A stretch of 64,000 nucleotides of DNA from Torreya grandis (lineage: Eukaryota; Streptophyta; Pinopsida; Cupressales; Taxaceae), in NCBI GenBank assembly GCA_037957365.1, contig JARHVA010000666.1, forward strand, positions 3,126,501-3,190,500. The letters run 5' to 3'. Within the stretch, counting starts at the first letter, position 1; each line of letters opens with the position of its first letter. Of the stretch, positions 45,806 through 58,322 are shown piece after piece. The position numbers were made by a program, and so were the translations under genes. The notes under the pieces are model-generated. The model did no database searches. It was not told the DNA's origin and saw nothing but the letters and a program-made list of their open reading frames with translations.

Positions 45806-46819
45806 TCAATGTTGTGGAGAGCTTTGAATTAGGTCATACAAAGACATCTTCACAGGGGTTTGGTGAAGTTGTTTCACCATGGAGTCACGAATTACCTCCA
45901 AAGATGTTGGTTGAGATGTGCCCAAAATAGAAATCTTGGGTTTTGGTGGTTGAGAAGGCTTGGCAAATGGATATGTCCAAGAGATAGAAACCTGCTCTTT
46001 TCCTTTATCCTTCAGGGTTTGTGACCTGGTGGCCACATTAAGAGTGTTGATTTCGAATAAAGGGAGAGAAGGTGGTAGAGGGACCATAGTCTCGCATTGG
46101 GATCCCAATTCAAGTGAGGAGGTTTGAGAGGCATGGGATGGTGTCGATAGTTTGTCAAAAGAATCCTCAACAAGAAGGGTGTCTTTTTCCAAGTGTTGGT
46201 GAATGACAACCTTAAGAGCACAACAATTCTCAGTATCATGCCCAGGTGTGCAATGATATGTATAGATTTTAGTGTCATCAAACCAAGATGGTTTTGGTTC
46301 GAGAGGTTGGTATGGCTTAATTGGTAGTAGAACGCTGCTAGAAGACTGCAACAATCGGCATAACAGTGAAGCATAGGAACCCACTAATGGGTCTAAACTC
46401 TTTGTTGTAGTAGGGGTTGACAAATTTTTTTTAGGAGTTATAGGGGGAGTTTTTCGTACCACCTTTTTGGTTGGTGGTGTGGCCACATGCATAGATGACA
46501 CTTTCTTGGTGAGAGGTGTCAAATTTTTTGGAGGAAGTATGTTTTTGACAGGTAGAGGGAGTAATGAAGGTAGTTTGTTTTTGCGAGGTGTTGGAATAGG
46601 GAGCACTCCTATTAAAGTGGAAGGATGTGGACCCAAGATAGAGGGTAATGGTGAAGGTGGGGGAGGAGTTCTCCAACGTGGTTTAGCACCCTTCTTTAAT
46701 ATGGTATGAGAACCACTACTATGTGGGGCAAGGTTCAAATCGACCTTCACTTGTGGGTGAGTGAGGTTTGATATAGGGCGAACACCAAGAGAGTTAATCT
46801 GTTTCAGCATGGTGAACAC
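45806..46819 (-). pseudogene. Gag-protease spacer of element E with second zinc-knuckle-like motif
   Basis: The 337-residue open frame is rich in P, S, T and K. At about 46195-46260 it has YTYHCTPGHDTENCCALK followed by VVIHQHLEKDTLL. This repeats the C/H...GHDT.NC..LK pattern of the knuckle near 48030. The end (SLYDLIQSSPQH) leads towards protease. No enzymatic motif otherwise. Confidence 0.7.
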
Positions 46820-46969
46820 CTATGAGGGTTTGGATTTAGACATGGAAGGTTGAGCTTCTGATGATTTGGAAGTGGAAGCTTGATCTTCATTAGAGACTTT
46901 AGGGAAATTTATCACAAAAGGGTCAGTAGTATAAGGCAAAGTAGGATGTGTAAGATAAGGATCCTTAAG

Positions 46970-48060
46970 TCACTCCCATAACACCTCATGTTTTAAGTTC
47001 CTAGAATGGAGAAATCCTAAATTTTTTGCCAAATGAGAGAAGGGTTTAGATGACGTCACGTGAGGTCTTACAGTCAATCTTTTAGAGGGTTTGGGCAGTT
47101 GTGAGAGTGGAAACATGTGGGATGCAGCAATCTTGGGCCAAAGGCGAGAGAGAACCATCACTGGATCTCCCTCCGTTGAAGTGGGTGAGGTGTTGAGTTC
47201 CTCTCTTGGTAGAGAAGGGATTGGAGACTTTGGATCTTCAAGCGAATAGAGCGCAAGGATGATCATGCCTTCCACATGTGGTCTAAGAGTGGTTAAAGTA
47301 TGATCCTCCATTGGTAATAAGAAGGATAATGGTGGGGCCACCAGTGTTGGTGCCATCAAAGCATCCTCCAATATGGGAGAGGTCAAAGTAGACTCTCCTA
47401 CGTGTGAAAGGGGGGTGGATGGAGGACTATCCTCCATCGGTGGAGGACAAATAGGAGAGGATGGATCCTCTAAAGGGTGGAGTAAAGGGATAATGGCCCC
47501 TTCTACATGAGGGCATGGGGTATGAATCATAACTTCTTCCAATGGTAGAAGAAGAGGGAAGGTAGGGACAAGAGGAATAGGTAATACGGGTTCCTCATGA
47601 GGTAGAAGAATGGGTTGAGGAGGTGTTTGATGTTGTGGGGGTGATATGGGTAAAATAGGTTCATCCACGCGAGGAAGAGGATGAGGCAAAGGGAGCTCTT
47701 CATTGTGTGGGGGTGGCATGGGTAAAATAGGCTCTTCTACCCATGGTGGAGAAATGGGTTGATCAACCTCTTCAGATTATGGGAGAGGTTGGTTAGGAAT
47801 GATAGAAAAGACCATACTGACAGTGCATATATTGCATTCTTGAGGGTCATCAACTATGGTCTGAACATTGTTCTAACTTGGGGGATGGTTAGGAAATGGT
47901 TGCCTAAAGACATTCATGTTTTGGTTAGCCGACGCATTAGGGTTATCCAAAACAAGGTCCCCTTTGTCTAACATGACTTGAACAATGTTTTTGAGGGTTT
48001 TGCAATTGTCTGTGTCATGACCCTTGACACGATGATAGTTACAAAAGTCATTTTCCCTAT
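46970..48060 (-). pseudogene. Gag C-terminus of element E: first knuckle plus proline-rich repeat region
   Basis: At about 47990-48055 the frame reads NDFCNYHRVKGHDTDNCKTL, a CxxH...GH...C knuckle. After a frame break comes an open 249-residue region (46970-47719) of proline-rich imperfect repeats such as LPHEEPVLPIPL, HVEGAIIPLLHPLEDP and PMEDSPPSTPLSHVGE, each ending in a Val-Glu-Gly or Met-Glu-Asp turn. Function unknown; probably spacer. Confidence 0.65.
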
Positions 48061-48379
48061 ACCATGCAGGGATGGCTCATGAGGGGTCAAATTAGACTGG
48101 TCAGATTTGAGGGAGGTTAAGGGCCCCCTGCTTCACTAATTTATCCAATACAAAAGCATACAATTCTCCTATTGAAGTGTATTGTCATTGTTCATACCGT
48201 TGTTGGAATTGTTTAGTGATGCTTTGTGAAGTGGAGGGCTCAGATTGGTTGGTTATGGTAGAAGATGGTGACCTAAGGACCATAGCGTTTGTCAATCCCT
48301 TGGACTTGGAGTGGGAAGAAGAAGGTTTGGAAGAAGAAGGGTCATTGGATTTTATGTTGGTATTTTTGCTACGCAATTT

Positions 48380-49774
48380 GACCCTATCTTCTTCGACTAC
48401 GTGAAGTTCAAGCTTTCAGGCCATAGTGAAAGCTTCATAAAATGTGTGGAAAGTTTGAACCCATAAAGTGGACGAGATGTGCTTGGCACATGCTCTTGAA
48501 AAGAGCTCAATGAGCTCAGTTTGAGGTAGTGACAAGGAGAGTTAGTTAATCAAACCTCTCCAACGGGCGACAAAGTCAGCTATTGACTCATCCTCAAATT
48601 ATCTAATGGAATAAAGGTCTATGATGGAGACCTTCTTGGTTATGTTGATTGAGAAATGGTCAAGAAATAGCTGAGTGAGTTGAGTGAAGGTAAAGAGAGA
48701 ATGACTGGTAATGGAGCTATACTAGTCAAGGGTGGCACCATAAAGTGACATAGGGAATGTGCGAAGTAATAATGCATAATCATGTGCTATGAGGTAACAA
48801 GCGTGTCTAAATGCTTGAAGATGTTGTTGTGGGTCTTCTTTACGTTAAAAGTGAGTAAATTTTAGGAGTTCCCACTAGCTAGGGTATGGTCGAATAAGAA
48901 CTGAAGGGTGGATAGGTTCATTTTAGATTTATTCGTAAGAAAGAACATTCTTCGAACCTGAAATAGATGTCTCAAGGTTGGACATCTTATCCATCAGCAT
49001 CTTTATTAGATCGGTAGATGGATTGGCATGAGGGGCAAACCCTAAGTTATAAGGTATCTGGAAGGCATTGGGAGGGGCATATGACATACTTGGTTACATT
49101 TGTGTAGGTGCAACATACTGATAGTTTGTCATAGGGGCCGATGTCAAGGCCAAGGGAGCTTGTGCCGTGAAGTTAGAGAGCACAACTTGACTAGATGCTG
49201 CCAAGGGTGGTTGACTGGTGGTGAGACTAGTTAAAGGATGAGTAGCCACTCTCATGTTTATATGCACAAGAGTGGGTGGGATAGAGACAATCAAGTTCTG
49301 AAAAGGTGTCAAACTTGGTTGAATTGTTTGTGGTTGAGGGGGCACAAAAACCCTGATGGAGGTAGGTCCAAAAATGATAGAAGTGGAGGCCAAATCTTGA
49401 ACATTGGCCATGGTTGGGTTACTAGTTGATGTAGTGGCCTGAGTGACCATAGGTTGGGTAGCGGATGTTGTTGATATCATTATTGCTTCAGCAAGAGAAG
49501 TTGGTATCCCATAAATTGGGTTACTCGTAGGATCTTGCATTTGGCTTCTAACGAGATAGTGTTGGAGAGCCTTGACGTTGTGGTCAAAGAATCTCTCAAA
49601 ATATTGATCTCCTTTGAGAACAATTGGAGGTTGATTGGGGGTAGGTTGGAAAGGAGTATGTTCAATGTCTAAAGTATGTTCCATTAGATGACTTGGTATG
49701 AAGGGCGAAGGTGGGAGTGGTTGTTGACTCGCATGGTCAATAAGGGATTTGGCTTGACTGTGTGTCAAAACCAT
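48380..49774 (-). pseudogene. Gag of element E
   Basis: It starts at ATG 49774 (MVLTHSQAKSLIDHASQQPL) with 226 open residues, a P/S/T-rich N-terminal part including GDQYFERFFDHNVKALQHYL. The conserved gag core follows at 48390-48900 with stops: EDPQQHLQAFRHACYLIAHD, the MSLYGATLD block, FTQLTQLFLDHFSINITKK, and ESIADFVARWRGLI, then KLELHVVEEDRVKLRS. It would form the particle. Confidence 0.8.
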
Positions 49775-50890
49775 TCAAGGCAAAAGGGTTTCAAGTTCCA
49801 AAAACTATATGATTTAGTTTCAGAAAACTAGAAGTTATGTTAAACAGCAAGAAATCTGGGTTTAAAGCTTGCTATCTAGAAAATAATTTTGTTGACAGTG
49901 ACCGATGTCAATTGTTTAATCGATATCGGTTTTGAAATGTTGCCAAGGTCGGTCAATTATATGCCGACGTCGGTGGAGAAACTAATGTCAATTTTTGTGT
50001 AATTATAGAAACACAGAAAACTGATAGTTTTTGGAAGAAAAAGAAATTATGAGTTGTTTTAGACTTCAGAATGATGCGACCTTACCATCTCAAACACTTA
50101 GATAAAAATAGCATAATAGATGATTAGGCAAGAAACCTCTAAAACGTTAAATTCCTAGGAATAAATTTTAGAGTCGTGGTGGCTTATGCCTTAAGAGAAT
50201 GTGTTAGATATTGGGCTTGTAGAACAGGTCCTAGAGAGGAAGTTTATGGATGGTTTCAAGTTAGTTATGGTGCTCAAAATATCTATGTTAGGTTTAGTAC
50301 ATGGCCTAGTGCTAGGGCTTGCACCCTTCACTTCACGAACCTAGAGCTGAGTTGGGTTGCTTAGACAAAATATACTTTGCCTATAGTTTATACTCTGCCA
50401 AAGAACAGAGTGGGTCCTCCTCTTGGTGATGAAATCCAAGTAGGATTGCCAGGTGGGGTAAGGTATCTACTAGGTGATGAAATCCTAGATGGGCCTTGTC
50501 TCAAGTAAGTTTAAATGTTTGATTTGATGTGATTGTGGTTTGGTTGTGTAATATTTGTGCACTACGATTTATTCATAATGCTTTAATTACTAAGTGGGCT
50601 AAGCATGCATTAAAGCAAGAATGAAATGCAGTAGTTTTTAACCCAAATCAAAATATGTTGTTCAAATGCAAACAATTGGGAGAAGAGGTGAAGAGTATGA
50701 ATTTTCACTACTCTATGATGCAGGGAAGAAGTGACAAGAAGAAAAAAAATGTTCTTTTTAACTTTTACTAATGGTTTCTTTTTTAAACAAAAAGATAGAA
50801 GAGGGGATGCAAGAAGAGAATATTTTCCTAATGCATCTATATGAAAATTTGCTCTTTTTAAAAGAAGAATGAACCCAAGGAAAACTCTAG
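49775..50890 (-). other. Leader of element E between primer site and gag
   Basis: No coding on the minus strand. At 49895-49985 it contains several GACGTC-type palindromes (GACCGATGTCAAT, ATCGATATCGGT, GCCGACGTCGGT). A plus-strand open stretch at 50176-50364 is not supported as a gene. Confidence 0.6.
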
Positions 50891-50913
50891 GGGTCCCACC
50901 GAGTATGCCAGAA
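50891..50913 (-). promoter_or_regulatory. Primer binding site of element E
   Basis: On the minus strand TTCTGGCATACTCGGTGGGACCC follows the 5' LTR end directly. The same site occurs in H, and degenerate forms in B and D. I could not assign the tRNA from memory. Confidence 0.7.
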
Positions 50914-52241
50914 TGTTTCTCTAAGCTTTTGTTATTTGTATTCAGATAAGAAGAAACTCAGGTTATAAAGGTTAGAGGTTTGACGTTACCCGGATTAAGT
51001 TGTGCACCGTATCCAAGCTTTGTGGGAGCTCCTCTTTGGCTGTGGAGGAAACACCTAAAATATGAAAGAAACTCAAACAAGGAGAATGTTAGAGGAGGAT
51101 ATGGTGGACTGCCAAGCTAGGTGCTCGGTCTTGGAAGCGTAAAACTCCGTAAGGGATGACAGTCCACTATTTAACGAAAAGAGTGTTGTATAAAAAGCAA
51201 TGATGAAAGACTAAGAAAGAGAAAAATAGATGAGGCATACCTGTTCTCTATAGTCAGTCTATCATAGTCACTAATGTTGGTAGTTTTGCTGAGGTTAGTT
51301 GCATCAATTATGCTGACATCGGCTTTTTATCAATGTTGGTAGGGGCAGTGGGCCATGGATGGGTTTTGGAATATGTCTGTGGTCGATAGAAGAGTCTATG
51401 GAAATTTAAAGGTTTGTGCAGGGTTACAGGAAATTGAATAAGGTCTAAGGAAGGGTAAAAGTAGAGGGTAGGTGTGAGAAGAGGGTAAGAATAAGAGGAA
51501 GGCTTTTCAGCCTCTCCACGGAAGAAGTCAGGTTTCTCAACAGTTCTTAGAAATACCAAATGGAAACTAATTATCAATGTATTCTTAAAATACTGAAATG
51601 AGATAGAATACTTAGCTCTATTAGATGAAGAACCAAAGGTGTCAGAATGCTTATTCCTATTGTGGCTGATGTTGAGGTCCTCGTACAATGTTTCAATCCA
51701 ATGTCTGGAATGACTTGTGCAAAGCTTCGATAGTCAAGAGAGCGATAGTCGAATTCTGATGCTTGGTCTCAAAGTGTGCATGTCGATGTCAAAGAGGTAG
51801 GGGCAGCTCAATGTTAGAGCTCAGGTTATGTAATCGACGTCAGCTATCCCATCGGCGTCGGTGTAGGGATGATGATGTTGGCCGAGTTGACTGATGTCGA
51901 TGGAGAGAGAATAGGTAAAAGGGCTATTTTTAGCTCTTCACCCATTTCTCCACCTGTCAAGTGCCTTTGCCATTGAAGAACGGTTAAAACACAGGTTTAT
52001 AAGGCATGAGAGTTAGTTAGGAGGTTAGGATGGAGTGAGAATAGGTCATGGGTAGTTAGGATTTAGATGACCTAGTCTCAGGGTGACTCATAGGGTAAGA
52101 AATGGTCTTAGGGTGAGGTGTCCAAGGTGAGGTGTCTAAGTGAGGTCATTAATTTAAAATAAGTAGTTTATTTTAAATTAATAAGGTGTGTAAGTGTTTA
52201 GAAGGGGACCAAGGGGGGTTGACATGATATTGGTGTCTACA
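50914..52241 (-). repeat. 5' LTR of element E
   Basis: 1328 bp, partner of 37340-38682. It carries the same palindrome clusters (51250-51345 and 51830-51900). Confidence 0.9.
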
Positions 52242-52246
52242 ATTAC

Positions 52247-52444
52247 ATCTACCTTGGAGGCTTGTTTGAGATGACTCCATCACAGGACATGTCAAGCCAA
52301 AAAGCAAAAAGGAAGCATGAGTCATCTAGTACTACATCCAAAAGGAAGAATGCTTGGCACCCTCATTCATCTAGTGAGAAGGGATATTCAAGGTACTTCC
52401 CTTTTGATCCAGGAAGGAAGGTATGTTTGGTTATATATACATAA
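52247..52444 (+). pseudogene. Element D ORF, C-terminal end
   Basis: After removal of E and one ATTAC, the acidic D frame continues as IYLGGLFEMTPSQDMSSQK, a lysine/serine-rich stretch, then KGYSRYFPFDPGRKV and a stop. An AAG/GTATGT splice-donor-like site lies at about 52420, in or just before the last codons. Function unknown. Confidence 0.5.
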
Positions 52445-55400
52445 TTAGTTTATTTGATGTTGTGTATTGTGTTCCCTATGTGCTTAATAGCACAAGTGTA
52501 CCTTTACTTTGTGTGTTTGCTTGGTCTTATTGTGTGTCATCTTTTCTTTGGGTGTTTTGAGGTCAATCATCTATCTTTTTAGTCAATTCAAGGTCTAATT
52601 TTGTTGTTTTAGAGCGCATCTAACTCCCTTTTCCTAATGGATGGGATAAGGCTACTGGTCCTTAACATAAGCAAGCATGTTACCCCTAAGAATTGCTAAA
52701 AGTGTTGACCAAATTTGACTTTTATTCAAATTAAATAAACCCCTACATATTGAAACTTTTTCAAAGGTTTCTATATGTCTTATAGAGGTCTCATGTTGGT
52801 CTAAACATCTCACCCATCCCTACTCTAGCCTTGGTCTAAGCCTAGCTTCCTTGTACTAGTCTAGTTAACCAAAGTCAACTCTAGTCAAACATGGTCAAAG
52901 GCTCAAATTGTATTTAAAATATCTTAATATGGTCATTTAGATGTTAAAAGGTGTTCATAAGTCATAAAATTGATCCTTTACCTTGTCTCATATGCAAAAA
53001 TGCTTTTTTGGTCATATTTTGGCTTATTAAATGACTTATACAAACTTTCAAAGGAAGAATATTTGTCATAAAGGTGAATTTAAACATGGAGGAGGTCTGG
53101 ATATGTTATGGAGTGGTTAGAGTTAGTCCAAGAAGTAGTTTCATGTAGAAAGAGGTAGTTTCTCCTTGAAAATAGGCCATTAATGGCACTTATACAGACT
53201 TGGGAAGTCCACCTTTAGCTAAAAATGTGGGATATTGTCTCTTCAACTCTCTAAAGTTATTTCAATGCTTGGTGTGTTGATAAAAGGTCAAAACATTTAG
53301 TCTTTGCTTCTATTTCATCTTTTTTGCCTTTCCAAGCCAAGAAAGGTCAATTTGAAATGATTGGTACAAGCCATAAAGTTAGAGTTAGGATGAATTCTAT
53401 TGGGGGTTGAAAGGAATCTGACTCAAATTCATTTTCATGGCAATAAGTTTTATTTTTGTGTCTTCTCCTTTATGAACCATCATTAAGAAGTTAGACAGTT
53501 TTTTATGCTTCTTCATCCAAGAGGGGTCACTATTTGATCTTATTTCAAAATACTTTGTTTTGTTTTTATGTATTTTTTGTTTTCAAGTGTTTCTCAAGGT
53601 TATCTAATGTCTCTCCACAGTTTTTTCATTGTATTTTGGCTTGTGTAAGTCTCAAGACCTCAAAGAATCTCTTCTAGACTTATCTCAGCTAGATAGCCAT
53701 GAGAGTGCATTGCAAGCATCAGTATAGGATATTTCACATTGAGAGAAGAGTTTTATAGAGTGTTTTAAATATTCTCATGATGGAAATCAACACTTTAAGG
53801 ACTGATAAAAGAGATAGGTTTGCTCATGCGGCCTAATTTTACACATTGTCCATATTTTCTTGTTTTATTTTCTCTTTTCACCTATAGGTAGGTGATTTCC
53901 ACATGGAAGAGGGTGTTTCAAGTTTATTTCAAAGTTATCTTGGTGATGTTCATCCATTTGTGGATTTAAAAATCCATTTTGGGTATTATTAAGCTTTAAC
54001 AAACTTGTCTTGCTCAATTCCATTCTCCCTATCTACATAGTCAGATGTGTACCTTTAGATGGCCTAAACAAGGGTTTGAGATAGTCATTTGTATGTGGAA
54101 GTAAGGTAATACCTCAATTATAACCTTTGAATTATGAAATAGGAATTATAGACCTCATGAACTGATATATTTCCAACAGAATTTTAAGGTCATCATCAAA
54201 GAGTATTAACTATGATTTCAGGCCTATCTGCCCAAAAAACACCAAACAGAGGGCAGGGAGCTTTTCTAAAATGAAATATAAATTTTTTGAAATGGTATTG
54301 AATCACAAAATTGAGTGAAATTTTATCTAACATGGAGAAGTATTTTTCAAAATGTGGACTCAAAGGAATGAGTGTAAGGCAATTATTAAGAAACCTAAAG
54401 ATGCCTCTTAAGCTACTAAAATTAGACAATGAGTTCTACATGTTTCACCTCAAGAATAAATGCATGCTCTTATGATTGGGTGATCCCATGGTATGTAGGA
54501 GACACTAGGGAACTTAAGTTTCATCTAGTTTGGGTTGATATGCAATACTTGTGCCTTCAAATTCATACCTTGTTTGTATAGAGGGCAGAATCAACACCTA
54601 CAGCAGGGGTCACTAGGGAAGTGTCTCAACCCATGGAAAAGCATATTTTGGTTTCAAATAGGGAATATATGTTTCTTAAATATGATACAAATATTTTTTA
54701 ACCTATTGGATGTTTCAAATAACCTTTTTACATCATGTCCAAGTGGATGAGGTAAATAAACACCTACAACTAGCAAGGAATGGACTAAGACAACAGTCAA
54801 ATCAGAAGATATGTTTTGAAGATGTCTAAGCCTATCCTAAGCATGAATATAAGGCATAAAAAATCTCATGGAATTTTTATATGCATATTATTTTTTTAAC
54901 ATTTTTTTGAAGACAATCATATAATATACACCTACAGGTGTGACTGTAGAGTAAACGCAGTCACAGTCAAGGATTGGGAGGCTCAATGTTGAAGATCATG
55001 GTAACAAGGTAATGTAAGGAGGAGTTACACATGATGAACACATTATTATATGAAACCTATAATTTAATCTCATTCAATATGTTTAAGGCCTAATTCATAC
55101 ACATAGAAACCTACAGTAGACCCTAAGAAGGTGTCTCAGTCAACCAAGCAGAGACCTAGTTTGGGAGTGAGAAGTGCCTTAGTGAAATAAATGAAATTAA
55201 ACCTTGGTAAAATAGTGTATGGGAACCTAATTTAGACTATTAGTGATGTTTTTAAATCTTTATAAAATATAAAATAGGGGTCCTTTCAAGCAAAACACAG
55301 TCATTCTTGGTTTTCATGCACAATCCATTGTTGAAAAGTATGCCTAGGAAATTGGAGTAAGTTGAGAGGTCTAGACTCATCACCAAGAGATAATTTTTTG

Positions 55401-57115
55401 TATAGTTCATAATTTTTAGTTTATAATCCCATCCAATAGATAAATTTGATGACCAAATAAGTATATATGCCTCTATTATATCTCAAAGTTAGGTCACTTT
55501 TCCCCTTGCACAGATCCTATTTTCTTGAGAAGGGAGGTAGAAACATGGGCCATAAGTCAAGAAGACCCATAAAGATGATTGTTGAAGCTGTATTAAATCC
55601 ATGTAAACCTAGAAAACAAATATATAGGATTGAAAACCAAACAAGGTGGTCTAGGCAACAAGGGTTACAGTAAAAACTAATGGGCAGATGTAAGGCCAAG
55701 GGGCCCAAGGGGGAATCATATTCATTCCCAAGATTGACAAAGAATTTAAATGATTTTATTCATGTTTTAATAGGTAAAATAGATGTTTATTTACTGTCAT
55801 CAAGTATGGGAATCCATCAGAAGGTCATGGGGAGCTTAAGTTACAGTCAAGCCTAAAGAACAAGGTCTAGGCCTAGTTTCAAAAGAGGAGTTCTTTTCAT
55901 TTCTAGCTCCTAATGAGATATTATGATGATTGAAACATGTTTTTTGGATGTGTATGAATGTTTTTTAACCTTAACCTTGAAGATAAATCCACTAGCAAGC
56001 CATTTCTTGGCTTGAAGGCTCCTAGACCTCACAGAATGTATAAAAATGATTTGAGTGGCTAGCTTGGAATGCTTGAAACTTCTCCAACACTTTTCATCAG
56101 ACCTTAGGATGATCCAGGGAGTTAGGGAGGGTTTATAATATGCCCTCAATGGAATGTATATATAACTTCAATATCTGACCTTCATGAACAAATGTTAAGA
56201 CCTGAAACCACTCCAAGACCCTCAAAAACCCTCATTAAGGACCCGATTGGGGAAAGAAGGAAATTAAAGCATCCAAATGTAGTGGAAAGGCCATGAAACT
56301 GATTGTAAAATGTATAGTAATATACAAGGACCTGACCCATTCAATTGATTTATACCCTGCCTATACAGAAGAGGTACAATAGAGCTTATTTTGATAAATT
56401 TGTGTGTTTTGTAGGTATGGAGAACTTTCAAAATATGTAACCACCTTTGGGAGAGATATTAATACTTGTTATAAGTCCTCATTTAAATTTATTGATATAT
56501 CTAATCTCATAAGTGTACCTACTATCTCTTTCATCTCAGCCAGTCTAGTGGGCAGATAGTGGGCACTTAGTGGAAATGGTGAAAACTTCAATTAAGAAGA
56601 TTTTTGAGCTTGGTTTCATGAGCCTGATGACATGGACACTCTTTAAAAGTTCCATTACTCCTTGTGCATGGATAAAATTATAGTATTGGAAAGGTTTTGG
56701 GTGTCAATTCTAAGAGGTGCATGAGAAGGAGTCATTTTGTAACTATATGAGATGATTGCTCATAGATAGAAGAATAAGAATGATTAGGGACTAATCCAAT
56801 GCATTTGAGTGATTCTAAATAACCCCTCACCATTATATCAATCATTATACCTGACCCTATTCAATATAAAATGAGTTTTGTGAAGGAAAATCATGAGGGC
56901 AACTTTTTGTGCAAGCAAAGAAAATCTACGCCACATATGGAGGAGTTAGCTAACTTGAGGGAAATTTTTCCTTATTTCCCTTATAGGATATATCTCATGC
57001 TAGATTCCATGAATATTATACCTCATTCTCTTTTCTTGACAAGTGCCTTAGTGACTCTTGAGCTTCCCTTTCTCTCTCTCCTCTCACAATTTCTATAAAT
57101 TCTAGCCTTTTTAGC
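52445..57115 (+). other. Long non-coding 3' part of element D
   Basis: About 4.7 kb of AT-rich sequence with no convincing frame on either strand. A pyrimidine run (57064-57088) and a TATA-like ATATAAAATGAG (about 56860-56875) lie near its right end and may already belong to the 3' LTR, whose start I could not fix. It is probably a long 3' untranslated region. Confidence 0.5.
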
Positions 57116-57768
57116 TGTTGTATGGATCTCTCCACAAAGGTATGGTGAATCCCTACTAAATTTTTGCCTTGAATTAATGAATAATCTTGTTTTACCTCAT
57201 TCAAGATTCTTCTAAGTTAATGTTTTGGTTATTATTCTTATGCAAGTGTATTTTGCTTACCTTCACATGTTACTCTTCCTAGTGCCTTGTGTGAACTGAA
57301 AGCTCTCTTTTGTAGGTCATAAAGAAGTGTCTAATGTGGATTTAAGGTATATAAAGTATCTCATTTATTAGTGTTTTTATAATACCTATTGTCTAAGTCC
57401 TCCTATCCTAATCTCTCTTCAAGACCTCATGCTTGAAACATTGATGTATAAGAGGAGTGTTGAATTGGATGAAGTGTATGTATAGACTTCTCTTTGGTTC
57501 CAAGTGCATTATAAGTGGTGTGAGTATAGAAGCTATTTGGTATATCACCTCCCCTAGATTATATTTGTTTTAAATATCCTTCTCCCTTTTCATCCCCTAA
57601 AGAGTTAGTAATAGATTTGAGCTATAGTGATACATCAAGGTAATTAGCCCTAATATAAAGATCCACTTTAAATTTGCATCACCCACAAACTTGAGGTGGT
57701 TTTATTGTGCCACTTGAATGAGGAGAGACTTGTCATCTCCTCAAGGGGTGTAATTTCAAGTGATAATA
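57116..57768 (+). repeat. 3' LTR of element D (left edge uncertain)
   Basis: It matches the inverted copy 27447-28102 over its whole length and ends AAGTGATAATA (ancestral AAGTGACAACA). The true start may lie further left, because the inverted copy is truncated at its own start. Confidence 0.75.
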
Positions 57769-57773
57769 GTTGG

Positions 57774-58200
57774 GGGAGTTGAAGACTAACCATTGTTTGA
57801 TTTGTTCTTAATTTCCAATATGGCTTGTAATATTTGTGCATGATCAAGTGGATGTTCTTGAATTCTATCTCTGAAGCTCTATAGGACCTCATCTTTATTG
57901 AAAATTATGTTATCATTGTTAAGTGGAGGGAGAGTGTCTCAATTTCTAGTTTGTGTATCATCTTATTTTTTATTATATTATTCATATTCGGATGCATTAT
58001 CATTGAAATCCACATATTAGGGTGTGAATGATCAAAAACATGAGTTACAATAGGTCCCTTATCCATGTTATAATATCAAATATCAAGAATCTAAATATGC
58101 TCTATAAGATTACCACCTAGACTAGCACTTATTAATGGAAGAGAGATAGATTTTTGAGATGGCATATAGTAAACAAATTGGAATAGAGCTTCTAAAATAG
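57774..58200 (-). pseudogene. Element A gag, first part
   Basis: On the minus strand from about 58160 a degraded frame leads to NNDNIIFNKDEVL, then FRDRIQEHPLDHAQILQAI and a short S/T/P end at 57774. It continues in frame at 27441 (NNIVTPIMGPTQLA) once D and a 5-bp repeat are removed. This is the polar N-terminal part of gag, ahead of the gag core at 26850-27040. Confidence 0.6.
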
Positions 58201-58322
58201 AGTATATGAAATCTAAAAAAAATTAAAGTAACTAATGAAAATAGGAAAAATAAGGATACAAACCCTAGGATCACATAGGGTTAGGAATTGAGCAATGTTT
58301 GAAGTAAGTCAGGTTCAACAAA

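Larger units (their letters stand above)
37340..52241 (-). mobile_element. Element E: Ty3/gypsy Tat-like retrotransposon with dual RNase H
   Basis: A 14.9-kb element with LTRs 37340-38682 and 50914-52241, a clean 5-bp duplication ATTAC (37335-37339 and 52242-52246), a primer site next to the 5' LTR and a polypurine tract next to the 3' LTR. Minus-strand order: gag, long linker, protease, RT, RNase H, second RNase H, integrase, then a 2.3-kb repeat-rich 3' untranslated region. It is the best preserved element of the window but still has stops and frameshifts. It inserted into the D ORF, keeping D's frame outside. Confidence 0.95.
27447..57768 (+). mobile_element. Element D: non-autonomous LTR retrotransposon with inverted left LTR, interrupted by J, a 275-bp palindromic element and E
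   Basis: The plus-strand 3' LTR ends at 57768. The left side has an LTR of the same family in the opposite orientation (27447-28102) joined to the last 55 bp of a plus-oriented LTR (28103-28141 plus 34954-34969), followed by a primer site and a plus-strand ORF. D lies inside the gag of A. The flanks TCTAG and GTTGG do not match as a clean duplication, but A's gag frame is kept if 5 bp are assigned to it. D's own length is about 8-9 kb. Confidence 0.7.

Noticed and set aside
50176..50364. Plus-strand 62-residue frame in the E leader
   Set aside because: Wrong strand for E, no domain, not supported by the other elements.
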